64,000 bases of DNA from Methylobacterium ajmalii (GTDB lineage Bacteria; Pseudomonadota; Alphaproteobacteria; Rhizobiales; Beijerinckiaceae): NCBI RefSeq assembly GCF_016613415.1, contig NZ_JACWCT010000186.1:1-64000 (forward strand), given 5' to 3'. The notes below the pieces were generated by a model. It saw nothing but the letters and a program-made list of their open reading frames with translations, ran no database searches and was not told the DNA's origin. This document shows, piece by piece, positions 17,771-26,639 of the stretch. Positions within the stretch are counted from its first letter, which is position 1. Each line of letters opens with the position of its first letter. A program made the translations under genes and the position numbers.

Positions 17771-18637
17771 TCAGCCGGCCGTGTGATCGGAGGCAGCCTT
17801 TCCGGGTGGACGACCGCGACGCCTGGGTGCGGGCGGCGGAACGATCAGGGCCTTGGAGCGGACGTGCTCGGGGACGAGGTCGGCGTGCTGGCGCAGGCGG
17901 TAGCTCGCCCCCTCGATCTGGATCACCACGGCATGGTGGAGGAGTCGGTCGAGCAGGGCTGTCGCCACGACCGGATCACCGAACACCTCGCCCCACTCGG
18001 CGAAGCCGCGGTTCGAAGTCAGGATCATCGCCCCGCGCTCGTAGCGCGCGTTGACGAGTTGGAAGAACAGGTTGCCGCCACCGGGGACGACGGGGAGGTA
18101 GCCGATCTCGTCCACGACCAGCAGCGAGGCCCGGCAGAGATAGCGGATGCGCTCGCGCAGGGAGCCGTCGCGCTCGGCCTTGGCCAGCGAGGTCACGAGG
18201 TCGGCCAGCGTCGAGAACACGACGCTGCGCCCGGCCTTGACCGCCTCGACGGCGAGCGCGATCGCCAGATGGCTCTTGCCGGTGCCGGGTGGTCCGAGCA
18301 GATGGACGACCTCGGCCCGGTCGATGAAGGTCAGTTCCGCCAGCGCCAGGACGCGCTCGCGGTCGAGCGAGGGCTGGAAGGCAAAGTCGAACCCGGACAG
18401 CGTCTTGATCGTGGTCAGGCGCGCGACCAGCAGGGCGGTCTTCACGCGGCGGTTCTCGCGCAGCGTCAGTTCCTCGGTCAGGATCACGTCGAGGGCGGCC
18501 AAGCCGTCGATCTCGCCCTGCTCGATGCGCCGGACCGTCGCGTCGAGCACCTCCAGGGCGCGCGGCATGCGCAGGCCGACCAAGCTGCGCTTGATGCTGT
18601 CGAGGGTCGTGATGGCACAGGATGCGGTGCGGCTCAT
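17771..18637 (-). CDS. istB: IS21 helper ATPase IstB
   Basis: A 288-residue AAA+ ATPase that assists the IS21 transposase in target selection. Walker A is LLGPPGTGKSHLAIAL, Walker B is LLVVDEIGYLP, and sensor-type residues follow in ILTSNRGFAEWGEVF, all typical of IstB. The C-terminus is basic (PAPRRRGRPPGKAA). The ATG at 18637 overlaps the istA stop (ATGA), the known arrangement for coupled translation. It appears intact, and thus together with istA the element may still be active. Confidence 0.92.
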   Translation of the reverse strand: MSRTASCAITTLDSIKRSLVGLRMPRALEVLDATVRRIEQGEIDGLAALDVILTEELTLRENRRVKTALLVARLTTIKTLSGFDFAFQPSLDRERVLALAELTFIDRAEVVHLLGPPGTGKSHLAIALAVEAVKAGRSVVFSTLADLVTSLAKAERDGSLRERIRYLCRASLLVVDEIGYLPVVPGGGNLFFQLVNARYERGAMILTSNRGFAEWGEVFGDPVVATALLDRLLHHAVVIQIEGASYRLRQHADLVPEHVRSKALIVPPPAPRRRGRPPGKAASDHTAG

Positions 18638-19899
18638 CGCTGGCCTCCGATCCCGCCGGCGAGCCGTTCGCCGACTGCCTGGTAGACAGCCAGCGAGCGC
18701 CGGGCGACGTGATCGCCATGGCGGCCGATCGGCAGACTGTCGGGATGGCCGTGGCGCATGGCCCGAGCGGCCGTGCCTTGCCGATGGTCGGGGTCGATGC
18801 GGTACTGCCGTCGTCCCTCCAGGATCGGATGGCTCGCGACGAGCCGGCCACCATCGAGGATGCGGATCGTGTCGGGCAACTGATGCACCTCGACGACGCG
18901 CCGGGTCCGATCCGGTACGCTGTAATAGTTGCCACCGATCGAGACGAGGCCATCGTGGCTGACGCGCCGCTCCAGCGTGAGCAGAGCGTCGAAGGGCAGA
19001 GCCGGCAAGGGCTGCAACTCGGGCCGCTCGGCGGCGAAGGCTTCCGAGACGATCCGCTGCGTGGTGCCGTGCAAGCGGACGTTGGCGACGGTATCGAGCC
19101 AGCTCCGAAGCTGGCGGTTGAGGTCGTCGAGGTCGCGGAAGGAACGTGCGAGGAAGAAGTCCTGGCGGATGTAGGAGAACGGTCGCTCGACCTTCCCCTT
19201 GGTCTTGGCCCGGTACGGGCGGCAGGCGCGCGGCAGGAATCCGTAGTGCTGGGCGAGTGCCAGCAGGGATCGGTTGTAGACGATGTGGCCGTCCGCATCC
19301 TCGCCGGTGACCGCCGTCTTCATGCGATCGTAGAGGATCTCGATCGGCACGCCGCCGATCGCGGTGAAGGCCTGCATGTGACAGCGCAGCAGCGTTTGCA
19401 GGTCCTGATGCAGGACGAAGCGCGCCTCGATGTGCCGGGAATGGCCGAGCACCAGCGAGAACAGCCAGACGATGCAGGTCGTGTCCGGCGCATCCGTGAA
19501 GGTGACGAGGAAGCGGGCGAAGTCGACCTGCGCCTGCTGGCCGGCCGGGGTCTCGAAGCGGACCTCGTAGGGCTTGGCCTCGGGCGGCCGGATCGCGGCG
19601 GCGAACCGCTTCACCGCGGTGTAGGCACCGGTGTAGCCGCGCTCGCGCAACTCGCGGGTCAGGCGCACGGCACTCAGGTCGGGGAAGGCGGTGATCCGCT
19701 CGCGCAGATAATCGAGATAGGGCGCGAGCTTGCTCGGGCGGCCGGGCTGACGCGGGCCGTAGGCCGGCGGCTCGAGGCCGCGCTCGATGTACTTGCGGAT
19801 CGTCTTCGGATCGCGGCCGGTCCGGCGGGCGATGGCGGAGACGGACAGGCCCTGTCGGTGCAGGTCCAAGATCATGACGAGTTCTCCCAGCAGAACCAT
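18634..19899 (-). CDS. istA: IS21 transposase IstA
   Basis: A 421-residue transposase from ATG 19899 (MVLLGELVMILDLHRQGLSV). The N-terminal helix-turn-helix (SVSAIARRTGRDPKTIRKYI) binds the element's ends. The catalytic DDE core is visible as AQVDFARF, EILYDRMKTAV and KGKVERPFSYIRQDFF. The C-terminal part (VSHDGLVSIGGNYYSVP) matches the IstA beta domain. No frameshift is seen. A longer reading to 20025 uses the terminal repeat and is less likely. Overlaps istB by 4 bp. Confidence 0.92.
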   Translation of the reverse strand: MVLLGELVMILDLHRQGLSVSAIARRTGRDPKTIRKYIERGLEPPAYGPRQPGRPSKLAPYLDYLRERITAFPDLSAVRLTRELRERGYTGAYTAVKRFAAAIRPPEAKPYEVRFETPAGQQAQVDFARFLVTFTDAPDTTCIVWLFSLVLGHSRHIEARFVLHQDLQTLLRCHMQAFTAIGGVPIEILYDRMKTAVTGEDADGHIVYNRSLLALAQHYGFLPRACRPYRAKTKGKVERPFSYIRQDFFLARSFRDLDDLNRQLRSWLDTVANVRLHGTTQRIVSEAFAAERPELQPLPALPFDALLTLERRVSHDGLVSIGGNYYSVPDRTRRVVEVHQLPDTIRILDGGRLVASHPILEGRRQYRIDPDHRQGTAARAMRHGHPDSLPIGRHGDHVARRSLAVYQAVGERLAGGIGGQR

Positions 19900-20052
19900 C
19901 CTCGTCGCTCCCAGCCGATCGGTATCGGCAGGCATGGTGGCTGAGGATGGAAAAGCCCGAGAGGGCGCGGGGCGTCGCGACCCTACGGGCCAGGGCACCG
20001 ACCAGGGAATTTTCGATGCCCACAATCAGGGAGTATTCAACGCCCGCTGACA

Positions 20053-20200
20053 AGTGAGACTGAGCCGAGAACTCCCCACACCCCGGGCAGCCAGCGGTCG
20101 TGGCGCGGGGATGGGTACTGATGATGATCTGGTCAGGCTCGAGGTCGACCTGATCGACGACGAGACCGGCGGGGATGAGGGGCAGCAGGCGTTTGGGCAC
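20053..20200 (-). pseudogene. ISL3 transposase, N-terminal part
   Basis: From ATG 20200 the frame reads MPKRLLPLIPAGLVVDQVDL and then TAGCPGCGEFSAQSH, the start of an ISL3 transposase with the first CxxC pair of its zinc-binding head. It runs straight into the IS21 terminal repeat at 20052. The remainder of the zinc finger and the first half of the catalytic domain are missing from the window. Together with 16819-17693 this shows the ISL3 gene was both split and internally deleted. Confidence 0.8.
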
Positions 20201-20290
20201 CAGATCAGATGTGCAGGCCGGTCCTGATGTTCACGATCCGTGCGGCTCCGTGACTCGCCATCCGGCTGCACCACAAACGCGGGAGAACCC

Positions 20291-20921
20291 AAAGGTGGGT
20301 CAGACTTCAATCGGCGTTGACACGGTTCTTCGGCAGCTTCCTGGCCTGCGCCAGTGCGTTCAGCGCCCGCAACCGCCTGCGCCCGCGATCACGTGATGCT
20401 TCTTTCTGAAATGCGCGCCGACTGTCACCGGATTTAGAAGTACGTGCGTCTTGGTCGGCGCCACCCGCTCGTTGATACCGGTGTCTACCACCGTCCTCCG
20501 CGGGTTCCCCTCCCACAAAACCAGTTTGTTCAACGAAATTGATTTAGTCTAATGGTGTACGATCATCTTTCTTTCTTCTGTTTCTAAAAGTTTTGTCTCA
20601 CAAAATCTGCCGTCCTCAGCGGCAGTGGGCAGGGGAAGACTGTCATGGCCTGAAGCCCAGGAGGAGGGATCACCCGGCCTGTAGTTTTTCCTAGAGGCCG
20701 GGAACACCGGCGCCCGCGGGCGACAGCTGTCCATTCATCGACAGGATGAGGCGCCAGCCCCGCTTGCTTTCTCTCGCGTCAGAGATCGTCACCCGTATGG
20801 GCGGAGACTACGGGCTCCGGGAGGTGTCTGCCGAGTAGAGCGCAGCCGGCCGATAGCCCGGCGACGCTCTGGTGCTCGTTTGCATTCGGAGGGACTGTTC
20901 TTCTCTCCGTGACGGGCCCTC
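20291..20921. other. Intergenic stretch
   Basis: About 630 bases between the ISL3 right end and the chemoreceptor gene. No frame on either strand shows family character, a good ribosome site or codon bias. It may hold old insertion debris, but I see nothing nameable. Confidence 0.4.
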
Positions 20922-22616
20922 TCACATCGATAGGGAAACGAGGCTCTGATTGACTTCAGTCAGACCCCGGGACGCACACTGCATGGCCGACGAGATCTCC
21001 TGAGTGACGGCGCTCTGCTCCTCTGCCGCGGACGCGATGCCGTTCACCATGCTTTGCGCTTCGGCGACCGACCGTTCGATGCTCCGCAAGCTCGTCGCCA
21101 CGATGCCCGCCACCGCCTGCATTGCCTCGATGTCCTGAACGATCCGGTTGGTCGCCTGCGTCACCTGCCCGGCCAGGTTTTTCACTTCGCCCGCCACGAC
21201 CGAAAAGCCTCGCCCTGCCGCGCCCGCCCGGGCCGCCTCGATCGTTGCGTTCAAGGCCAGCAGATTGATCTGCTCGCCCACGCCCTGGATCATCTGAACG
21301 ATCCCCCCCATCGAGGATGCCGCCTGTTCAAGATCGCCCGTCGAGCGGCCGCCAGCTTTGGCCTGACCATTGACCTCGTCTATCAGCGCACGCGAGCGAG
21401 CGGCGGACTGCGCGATCTCGGCTGCCGATGCGCTCAGCTCCTCCGCCGCTGCCGCCGAAGCCTGCACGCCCTGCGCGACCCGGCTCGAAGCCGTGGCCGC
21501 AAGCAACCGCGCCGTCACACCGGCCGTGATATCGGTGCAGTGCTTCACCACCTTCGCCGGCCGTCCGTCAGCGCCAAGCACCGGGTTGTAGGTAGCCTGC
21601 AGCCAGATTTCGCGCCCGCCTTTGCCCAGGCGCTTGAAGATGGCGGTGCGGTATTGCCCGGCCCGCAGCTGTTCCCAGAACTGGAGGTACTCGGCCGACG
21701 AGGCGTGGTCAGGTTCCACGAAGATCCGGTGATGCCGGCCTTTGATCTCGTGCGCACGGTAGCCTACGGCCGCGAGAAAATTCTCGTTGGCTTCAAGAAT
21801 GGTGCCGTCGGGCGCGAACTGGATGACGCCCTGGCTCCTGTCGATCGCGGTAATCTGGCCTGTAAGATCGAGAGTCAAGCGCTTCGAGGCGGTGACGTCC
21901 ATGGCGAATTTCATGACTCCAGCCGGTCTGCCATGGGAGTCAAACACGGGATTGTAGGTGGCCTCCAGCCAGATTTCGCGGCCGTCTTTGCCAAGACGCT
22001 TGTACTCGCCGCTCCTGTATTCGCCCCGGGCGAGCGCAGCCCAGAACTCCTGATAAGCGGGGTCGGCTTGTTCGGCCCGCTCAACGAAGATGCGGTGATG
22101 CTGACCACGGATGTCATCGATGCCGTAGCCCACGGCGGCGAGGAAGTTTTCGTTGGCCTCGACGATCGTGCCGTCGATCGTGAACTCGATCATAGCCTGG
22201 GAGCGCAGGATCGCCGCAACCTTGGCCTCGCTGGCAATGCTCCTGAGCTTTCGGGCGGTGATGTCGGCGGCGCACGCGATCACGCGGACCGGACGTCCAC
22301 GACGGTCGAGAAGGGGTGCGTAGGTGGCCTGCAGCCAGACCTCGCGGCCGTCCCTTGCAACTCGCTTGAACTCGCCTTGCTGACAGCGACCCTGTCTCAG
22401 CGCCTGCCAGAAGGCGTCATAGGCCGGACCGCTCGCTTCGCCGGGCTCAACGAGCATGGCGTGCTTGCGACCTTTGACTTGAGTAAGCGTGTAGCTGAGT
22501 GAGTCGAGGAAGTTTCGATTGGCGCTCAGGATCGTCCCATCAGGACTATACTCGACCACAGCGTGGGATCGGTAGAGGACGTCGAGCCTGGCCAACGGAG
22601 AACGGCCGAAGAGCAT
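20922..22616 (-). CDS. Soluble methyl-accepting chemotaxis protein with three PAS domains
   Basis: The 564-residue protein holds three tandem PAS domains of about 120 residues, each ending in a PAC motif. Each repeat shows FxxDGTIxxANxNFL, then GRxHxxxVEP-like strings and WLQATYNPV with DITA. A C-terminal methyl-accepting signalling domain follows with the tip motif INLLALNATIEAARAGAAGR and EVKNLAGQVTQATNRI. There is no membrane segment, so it is cytoplasmic and would signal to CheA through CheW. PAS domains in this type often bind haem or flavin, suggesting redox or oxygen sensing (inference). ATG 22616 has AAGG eight bases upstream and is preferred to ATG 22646. No che genes are adjacent. 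Confidence 0.92.
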   Translation of the reverse strand: MLFGRSPLARLDVLYRSHAVVEYSPDGTILSANRNFLDSLSYTLTQVKGRKHAMLVEPGEASGPAYDAFWQALRQGRCQQGEFKRVARDGREVWLQATYAPLLDRRGRPVRVIACAADITARKLRSIASEAKVAAILRSQAMIEFTIDGTIVEANENFLAAVGYGIDDIRGQHHRIFVERAEQADPAYQEFWAALARGEYRSGEYKRLGKDGREIWLEATYNPVFDSHGRPAGVMKFAMDVTASKRLTLDLTGQITAIDRSQGVIQFAPDGTILEANENFLAAVGYRAHEIKGRHHRIFVEPDHASSAEYLQFWEQLRAGQYRTAIFKRLGKGGREIWLQATYNPVLGADGRPAKVVKHCTDITAGVTARLLAATASSRVAQGVQASAAAAEELSASAAEIAQSAARSRALIDEVNGQAKAGGRSTGDLEQAASSMGGIVQMIQGVGEQINLLALNATIEAARAGAAGRGFSVVAGEVKNLAGQVTQATNRIVQDIEAMQAVAGIVATSLRSIERSVAEAQSMVNGIASAAEEQSAVTQEISSAMQCASRGLTEVNQSLVSLSM

Positions 22617-23271
22617 GGCGTATGCCTTTATGTTGGGCGCGTACACTGCGGGCCCGCGGGCGTCCGGACAGGCGCCGGATCTAGATTGGCAGCATAGCCG
22701 CCAGCTCCGAATATAACGTAAACAACTACAAGTTAAATCATGCCTTATTATCTGAATCCACCTCGGCTCATTCGTTGGAATATCAAAGTTATAGAGTGCG
22801 TATGAGCCATGCGGCTGCCAACTGAGTTATTAATTCAATGTTAAAGCTAGCGGTCAACCTAATCTGCGGAGAATAGTTAGCGCACGATATTCTCTGGCTC
22901 TGTGGACGCGTCTGTTCGGCCCCGCCCTGGTTTGTATGCCGGTCTGCAATTCCGGTCCATGAGGGGATGTCGTTCGACTGCTCTGCCATGCCTGACTTCC
23001 AGGCCGGCGGCATCCACCATGATGGCATCGCCTCCGCAGCGCATGACAAATCATACGCCAGGGATTCGACAACACTGGTCCCTTACGGCATCTGGTAGTG
23101 CAGGGGCTCATTGCCGCCCCACTGCCAGCTGGCGCCGTCATTCACCCGGTAGGATATTTGAGGCACAAGGATTTCACCTCGCTTTAAGAGATTGGTCCCT
23201 AGACAGACCCTGCGAACCGTTCTTACTTGAGATATTTCCGAAATCTGAAGAGCCGACAGGACAGAGCAAAC
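22617..23271. other. Intergenic stretch
   Basis: About 650 bases. The first 240 bases are AT-rich and probably hold the chemoreceptor promoter. The rest contains open minus-strand frames around 22850-23140 without recognisable family features; I could not support a gene. Confidence 0.4.
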
Positions 23272-23682
23272 ATGAACAGATCGATATTCATCAGCCTGCC
23301 GGTGACGGATCTAAAGGCATCGATCGCCTTCTACGAAGCTATAGGCTTCGAGAACAATACCCGGTTCGCCGACGATATCGCCGCCTGCCTGGTGTGGAGC
23401 GACACGATCAGCTTCATGCTGCTTACCCACGAGAAATGGCGCAGCTTCACATGTCGTCCCATCCCGCCGGTGACATCGAGCGAGGTCATGCTGTCCCTGT
23501 CCTGCGACAGCCGCGAGGCAGTCGACGCCCTGTGCGACGCGGCCACGGCCCATGGCGGCACGGTCGACATCAACCCGATGGCAGATCACGGTTTCATGTA
23601 CACCCGCGACCTCACCGACCCGGACGGCCACGCTCTGGGCGCGATGTGGATAGATATGGCCGCCATGGCGGACCAGGGTTAG
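23272..23682 (+). CDS. VOC-family (glyoxalase-like) protein
   Basis: A 136-residue protein of the vicinal oxygen chelate fold. It opens with IFISLPVTDLKASIAFYEAI, the first beta-alpha unit of the family, and ends with the second metal-side strand FMYTRDLTDPDGHALGAMWI, where the DPDGH string is typical. Members include glyoxalases, dioxygenases and antibiotic-binding proteins; this subtype, related to small 'lactoylglutathione lyase-like' proteins, has no assigned substrate. The ATG at 23272 follows GACAGGACAG, a reasonable ribosome site. Confidence 0.88.
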   Translation: MNRSIFISLPVTDLKASIAFYEAIGFENNTRFADDIAACLVWSDTISFMLLTHEKWRSFTCRPIPPVTSSEVMLSLSCDSREAVDALCDAATAHGGTVDINPMADHGFMYTRDLTDPDGHALGAMWIDMAAMADQG

Positions 23683-23750
23683 GCCCCTCAATGCCTCGAT
23701 CCGGTGGACGGCACACGCCCCGAGCCCGGACAGCCTGCTGTGATCCATGT

Positions 23751-23969
23751 ATGCGCGAAAATTCGATTGAACTCGAAATGGTCAGGCAGCATGTCGCGAT
23801 CGGCGCCCGGTGCCTCGCCAGGCAGCTCGCCCTGATCGTGCGCCTGCGACGGCGCGGTCTGCCGGCCGACGAGGCGGAGGCGCTGCTGATCCTGTTCGAG
23901 GACATTCAGCGCCGGCATCTGGAGCACCTCGCCCGTCTCGAAGCGCGTGAAGGGGTGCCACCCACTTAA
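23751..23969 (+). CDS. Small helical hypothetical protein
   Basis: A 72-residue product from ATG 23751: SIELEMVRQHVAIGARCLAR, then RRRGLPADEAEALLILFEDI and RRHLEHLARLEAREG. It is predicted to be wholly helical and charged, a look shared by small orphan proteins of Methylobacterium genomes. The start lies 70 bp after the VOC gene. No function can be assigned. Confidence 0.6.
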   Translation: MRENSIELEMVRQHVAIGARCLARQLALIVRLRRRGLPADEAEALLILFEDIQRRHLEHLARLEAREGVPPT

Positions 23970-24169
23970 ATGAGCGAGAGGACCCCGCCCTCCATGGCGG
24001 CGGCTTCGGCCTTGCTGTGGTCCGCTGCCGGGTTTTCGCGGTTGAAGCAGCGGCTTGCGCGGATCGACCCAAGCCTGTCGGCTTCCTCGGTCCGGCCACC
24101 CGTACGGGATATCCGGCACCGCTCCTCTGGCAATGACCCATGTTAGGCGCCGACCACGTCAGAAGCCGT

Positions 24170-24532
24170 TTAGCAACCCGTCGAGGCCGCTTGCATGTCC
24201 TCTGCATTGCCGGGATAGACGCAGTAATTATGGGCGCCGCTGATGAGATAGACCGGCGCCTTATGCGTTTCCATGTAGTTCGGCGCGTTCAGTTCGAGGC
24301 TTACCAGATAATCCTGCCTGCCATGCTGGTCGTGGCCGTTGAAGTAATGAACTAGGCAATCGGCTTCAAGATGGCCGCAGGTTTCTAGTGTGCTGACCAT
24401 CCCTTTGATGAAGCCGGCCTGATAGGCCGGGCTGTATTTCAAGAAATCGGCCGCCGCGCTTTGCAAAATCTTGCCGGTGTACGGCGTGCTGAAGGCGAAC
24501 CTGGACCGCATAGGCCTGGGCTCCCACATCAT
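24170..24532 (-). CDS. Hypothetical protein with N-terminal membrane segment
   Basis: From ATG 24532 the product has 120 residues, including SAAADFLKYSPAYQAGFIKG, CLVHYFNGHDQHGRQDYLVS and HNYCVYPGNAEDM. The open frame continues upstream for about 26 codons (LALAKFGAACAGAGFCLGAV, then LVLYMMWEP), which is a hydrophobic helix with no ATG or GTG start in an obvious place, so the true start may be a CTG or ATT near 24600. The helix pattern FGAxxAGAG also occurs before the gene at 25299, indicating paralogues. The product is likely anchored or exported. Function unknown. Confidence 0.55.
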   Translation of the reverse strand: MMWEPRPMRSRFAFSTPYTGKILQSAAADFLKYSPAYQAGFIKGMVSTLETCGHLEADCLVHYFNGHDQHGRQDYLVSLELNAPNYMETHKAPVYLISGAHNYCVYPGNAEDMQAASTGC

Positions 24533-24697
24533 GTATAAGACAAGAACGGCCCCGAGGCAGAAGCCGGCGCCGGCGCAAGCTGCCCCGAACTTCGCCAGGG
24601 CCAGGTGAGCAATGCCCCTGCCGTCTTCCGCTATGGCCGGATCCTGCCCCGACTGGACAGGATCATGCCAGGACCGGCTCAGACATCCAGAGGCTCT

Positions 24698-24949
24698 TTA
24701 GCCGTAGCGCGCCGCCAGCCAGGTTCGGCACTGGTCGAGGTCGGCGAACAGCGTATCCCTGGGCGGCTTCACATGACTGGGAAAGGCCACTTCAACGTGC
24801 CACTGGCCGGCATGGCCCGGCTCCGAATGGATTCCCGGATCGAGGCGCGTCAGGACGGCCACCAGCTGGCCGTTCACGAGGGCAAGGCAGCCCTCACGGT
24901 CCGAAGTGCCCGTGTCGACGACGATAGGACGGAAATCGATAAAGGTCAT
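24698..24949 (-). CDS. Small hypothetical protein
   Basis: An 83-residue product from ATG 24949: DFRPIVVDTGTSDREGCLAL, GQLVAVLTRLDPG, WHVEVAF and LFADLDQCRTWLAARYG. The alternating hydrophobic strands followed by a C-terminal helix suggest a compact alpha/beta fold. The 'xxFxxLDxxxxWLxxR' ending is common in short Methylobacterium proteins. No neighbour suggests a role. Confidence 0.6.
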   Translation of the reverse strand: MTFIDFRPIVVDTGTSDREGCLALVNGQLVAVLTRLDPGIHSEPGHAGQWHVEVAFPSHVKPPRDTLFADLDQCRTWLAARYG

Positions 24950-25298
24950 AGGCCGCCCGTTTGCCGACGCCCGAGCGGATCGACGATAACATAAGACAAA
25001 ACTCCGCCGAATTCATGCGCGTGTTGCTGCATGTTTGCGAAAGGAAGACAACCCGATTAATCGCAGCATCGAGCACGAATAGACTGGCGCGAATAAAAAA
25101 GAAAACAATGGTAGCTCACCCCCAGGCTGACCGAGTCCAACATCTTGGCGGGGCGCTGACGGTTTTTTTCAGGCGCAATGCTGTCAGCGTTTCCCCTTCC
25201 CCGCCCTCGTAGCCGGCCAGGCAGGGGCCGCGCGCCTCGGCCTCAATCAGGATCCGCAGACCCTACGCCGCATCACTAGCCATGCCGGTCCACCTGTC
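24950..25298. other. Intergenic stretch
   Basis: About 350 bases between two minus-strand small genes. No supported gene is seen. Confidence 0.4.
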
Positions 25299-25814
25299 TC
25301 ATCGCTTCTCGGCTTCGTAAACCCGGGCCTGACAATCAGCGCTGAGGGGGACATCGGCGAAGCCCTCGACTTTCATGTAACCGTGGTCCCAACCGCTTGC
25401 GGTCCGATAGATGACTTTCATACCGCGTGGGAAGCTGCCGTTCGGTATCGCCCCATCGATGACGACAACGCAGGATCCGTCCATAATAGAAGTGGTTATG
25501 GTACCGACGGGCTTGGCATAAAGAGCCCGGTTTCCCGTTATTTTCGCCGCAGACCAAATCGCTTTCGGAAACAATTCGTCGTGGGCTCGCACAGGATCGT
25601 TATTTTCCTCTCTATAATAGATGCGCAGCAGAGAATCCTGCATGTCGACATTGCGCTGCGCGACTGCGGCAGCCGGCCGTCCTGCCTGAGATGACTGCGC
25701 TAGACCCCGCGACGCCAGAAACGATGTCAGGCTGCTGCCGAACCATCACCCCAGAAGCGCCCCAACCAACATGCCGGCGCCGGCGTGCACCGCGCCGAAC
25801 CGCGCCAGGATCAT
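25299..25814 (-). pseudogene. Exported hypothetical protein with in-frame stop after signal helix
   Basis: From ATG 25814 the frame reads MILARFGAVHAGAGMLVGAL, LG and then TGA (25748-25746), after which the same frame stays open through WFGSSLTSFLAS to MQDSLLRIYYREENNDPVRA and ends YEAEKR at 25299. The first 22 residues form a signal or anchor helix like that upstream of 24170-24532 (FGAACAGAG). The downstream ATG at 25643 could produce a 114-residue protein without the helix. Because the helix, the open frame beyond the stop and the paralogue all agree, a nonsense mutation is the simplest reading. Function unknown. Confidence 0.55.
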
Positions 25815-26054
25815 ATTGGCGCCTCGCGTGCAGTCGTCCGACATGTCCAGGTTCCGGATGTCCCCACGCGCATCTTGACCTCTGCAGGTCGCCTTGCCTC
25901 GCCCACCCTGAGGCATAGCGGTGCGGTTCAGCGCATCGTCCGGATGGACAGTCAGTCACACCTTAAGTGGCTGGGCGGCTCCGGTTGCGCTCTCTGCAGG
26001 TAAGATGGGCTAGACTTGGACGGACCAGCCACAGATCGGGCCGCAAGCGAAGTG

Positions 26055-26348
26055 TTAGATCGCGCACTCGTTGAGCGGCACGGAGGAGGGCGGCGTCGCG
26101 CACCGCCCGCATTGCAGGCGTATCGGGAGATCGTGCAGCGTGCGCGTCGCCCCGCCATCGTTGCGGACCAGGGCGCTGATCGGCACATTGTACCTGTTCT
26201 TACAGGTGCATTTGATTTCCAGATAGAACTTGTTGAGTTCGGCCAGGCGACTGCGGTAAACGCCCGGCACGCAGTAGATCTCGGGTGTCGGATAGCGCGT
26301 GCCATACCTGGCATTGGTTTCCTCGTCGTTGACGAAAGATGGCGCCAT
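26055..26348 (-). CDS. Small hypothetical protein with two cysteine pairs
   Basis: A 97-residue product from ATG 26348 (MAPSFVNDEETNARYGTRYP). Its middle and end contain EIKCTCKNRYNVPISALV and IRLQCGRCATPPSSVP, so a CxC and a CxxC are spaced about 30 residues apart, as in small zinc ribbons. This could be a metal-binding or DNA-contacting module, but that is inference from spacing alone. The gene stands alone. Confidence 0.5.
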   Translation of the reverse strand: MAPSFVNDEETNARYGTRYPTPEIYCVPGVYRSRLAELNKFYLEIKCTCKNRYNVPISALVRNDGGATRTLHDLPIRLQCGRCATPPSSVPLNECAI

Positions 26349-26639
26349 GACGTGCGCTCCGTCAATGCATCAACGGCGGGAACAGCTGGTAGCTGAAGGC
26401 CTGCGCAGCACAACCTTGGCCCGTGCCGCCTTCGCGCAGATCGAGCCTGGTATTCTGAACTGCTTCAGGTCCACGACCTTCATCTACCGGGCCTTGAAGC
26501 AGGAAAATCCCGATGCCGCTCCGACTGATTTCTTGGGCGTCATGGCGTCAGAAGCTGCGCCTGGATCTGGCAGGCCGCCACCAGGTAATTACCGAGGGGG
26601 GGTGTCGGCACGGCGGGGCTCGGTCGCGAGGGGTCGCCC

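Larger units (their letters stand above)
17694..20052 (-). mobile_element. IS21-family element, apparently complete (2,359 bp)
   Basis: Long imperfect terminal repeats define the ends. On the left from 17694 is TGTCAACGGGCACCGAAGTC; on the right, read inward from 20052, is TGTCAGCGGGCGTTGAATAC. Similarity continues for about 50 bases on each side and includes ATTGTGGGC and AAAATTCCCTGG. It carries istA and istB in the usual order with a 4-bp overlap. Target duplications are not evident (GCGAGC on the left, AGTGAG on the right), consistent with a deletion adjacent to the element after insertion. Confidence 0.9.
16786..20290 (-). mobile_element. ISL3-family element, interrupted and internally deleted
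   Basis: The ends are imperfect inverted repeats. The left end at 16786 reads GGCTCTCCCGCATTTTTGGT. The right end, read inward on the minus strand from 20290, is GGGTTCTCCCGCGTTTGTGG. Between them lie the two ends of an ISL3-type transposase gene (16819-17693 and 20053-20200) separated by a complete IS21-type element (17694-20052). Only about 1.15 kb of ISL3 sequence remains, so roughly the middle half of its transposase is gone. I could not find a matching 8-bp target duplication (left flank GTGAAACT, right flank AAAGGTGG). Confidence 0.8.

Noticed and set aside
18622..19944. Plus-strand frame of 440 codons over istA
   Set aside because: Shadow of a recognisable IS21 transposase.
16778..20298. 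Target-site duplication around the ISL3 and IS21 elements
   Set aside because: The flanks (GTGAAACT/AAAGGTGG and GCGAGC/AGTGAG) do not match at any plausible offset.
21054..22502. Plus-strand frame of 482 codons over the chemoreceptor gene
   Set aside because: Antisense shadow of the three PAS domains; repeated composition follows the PAS repeats.
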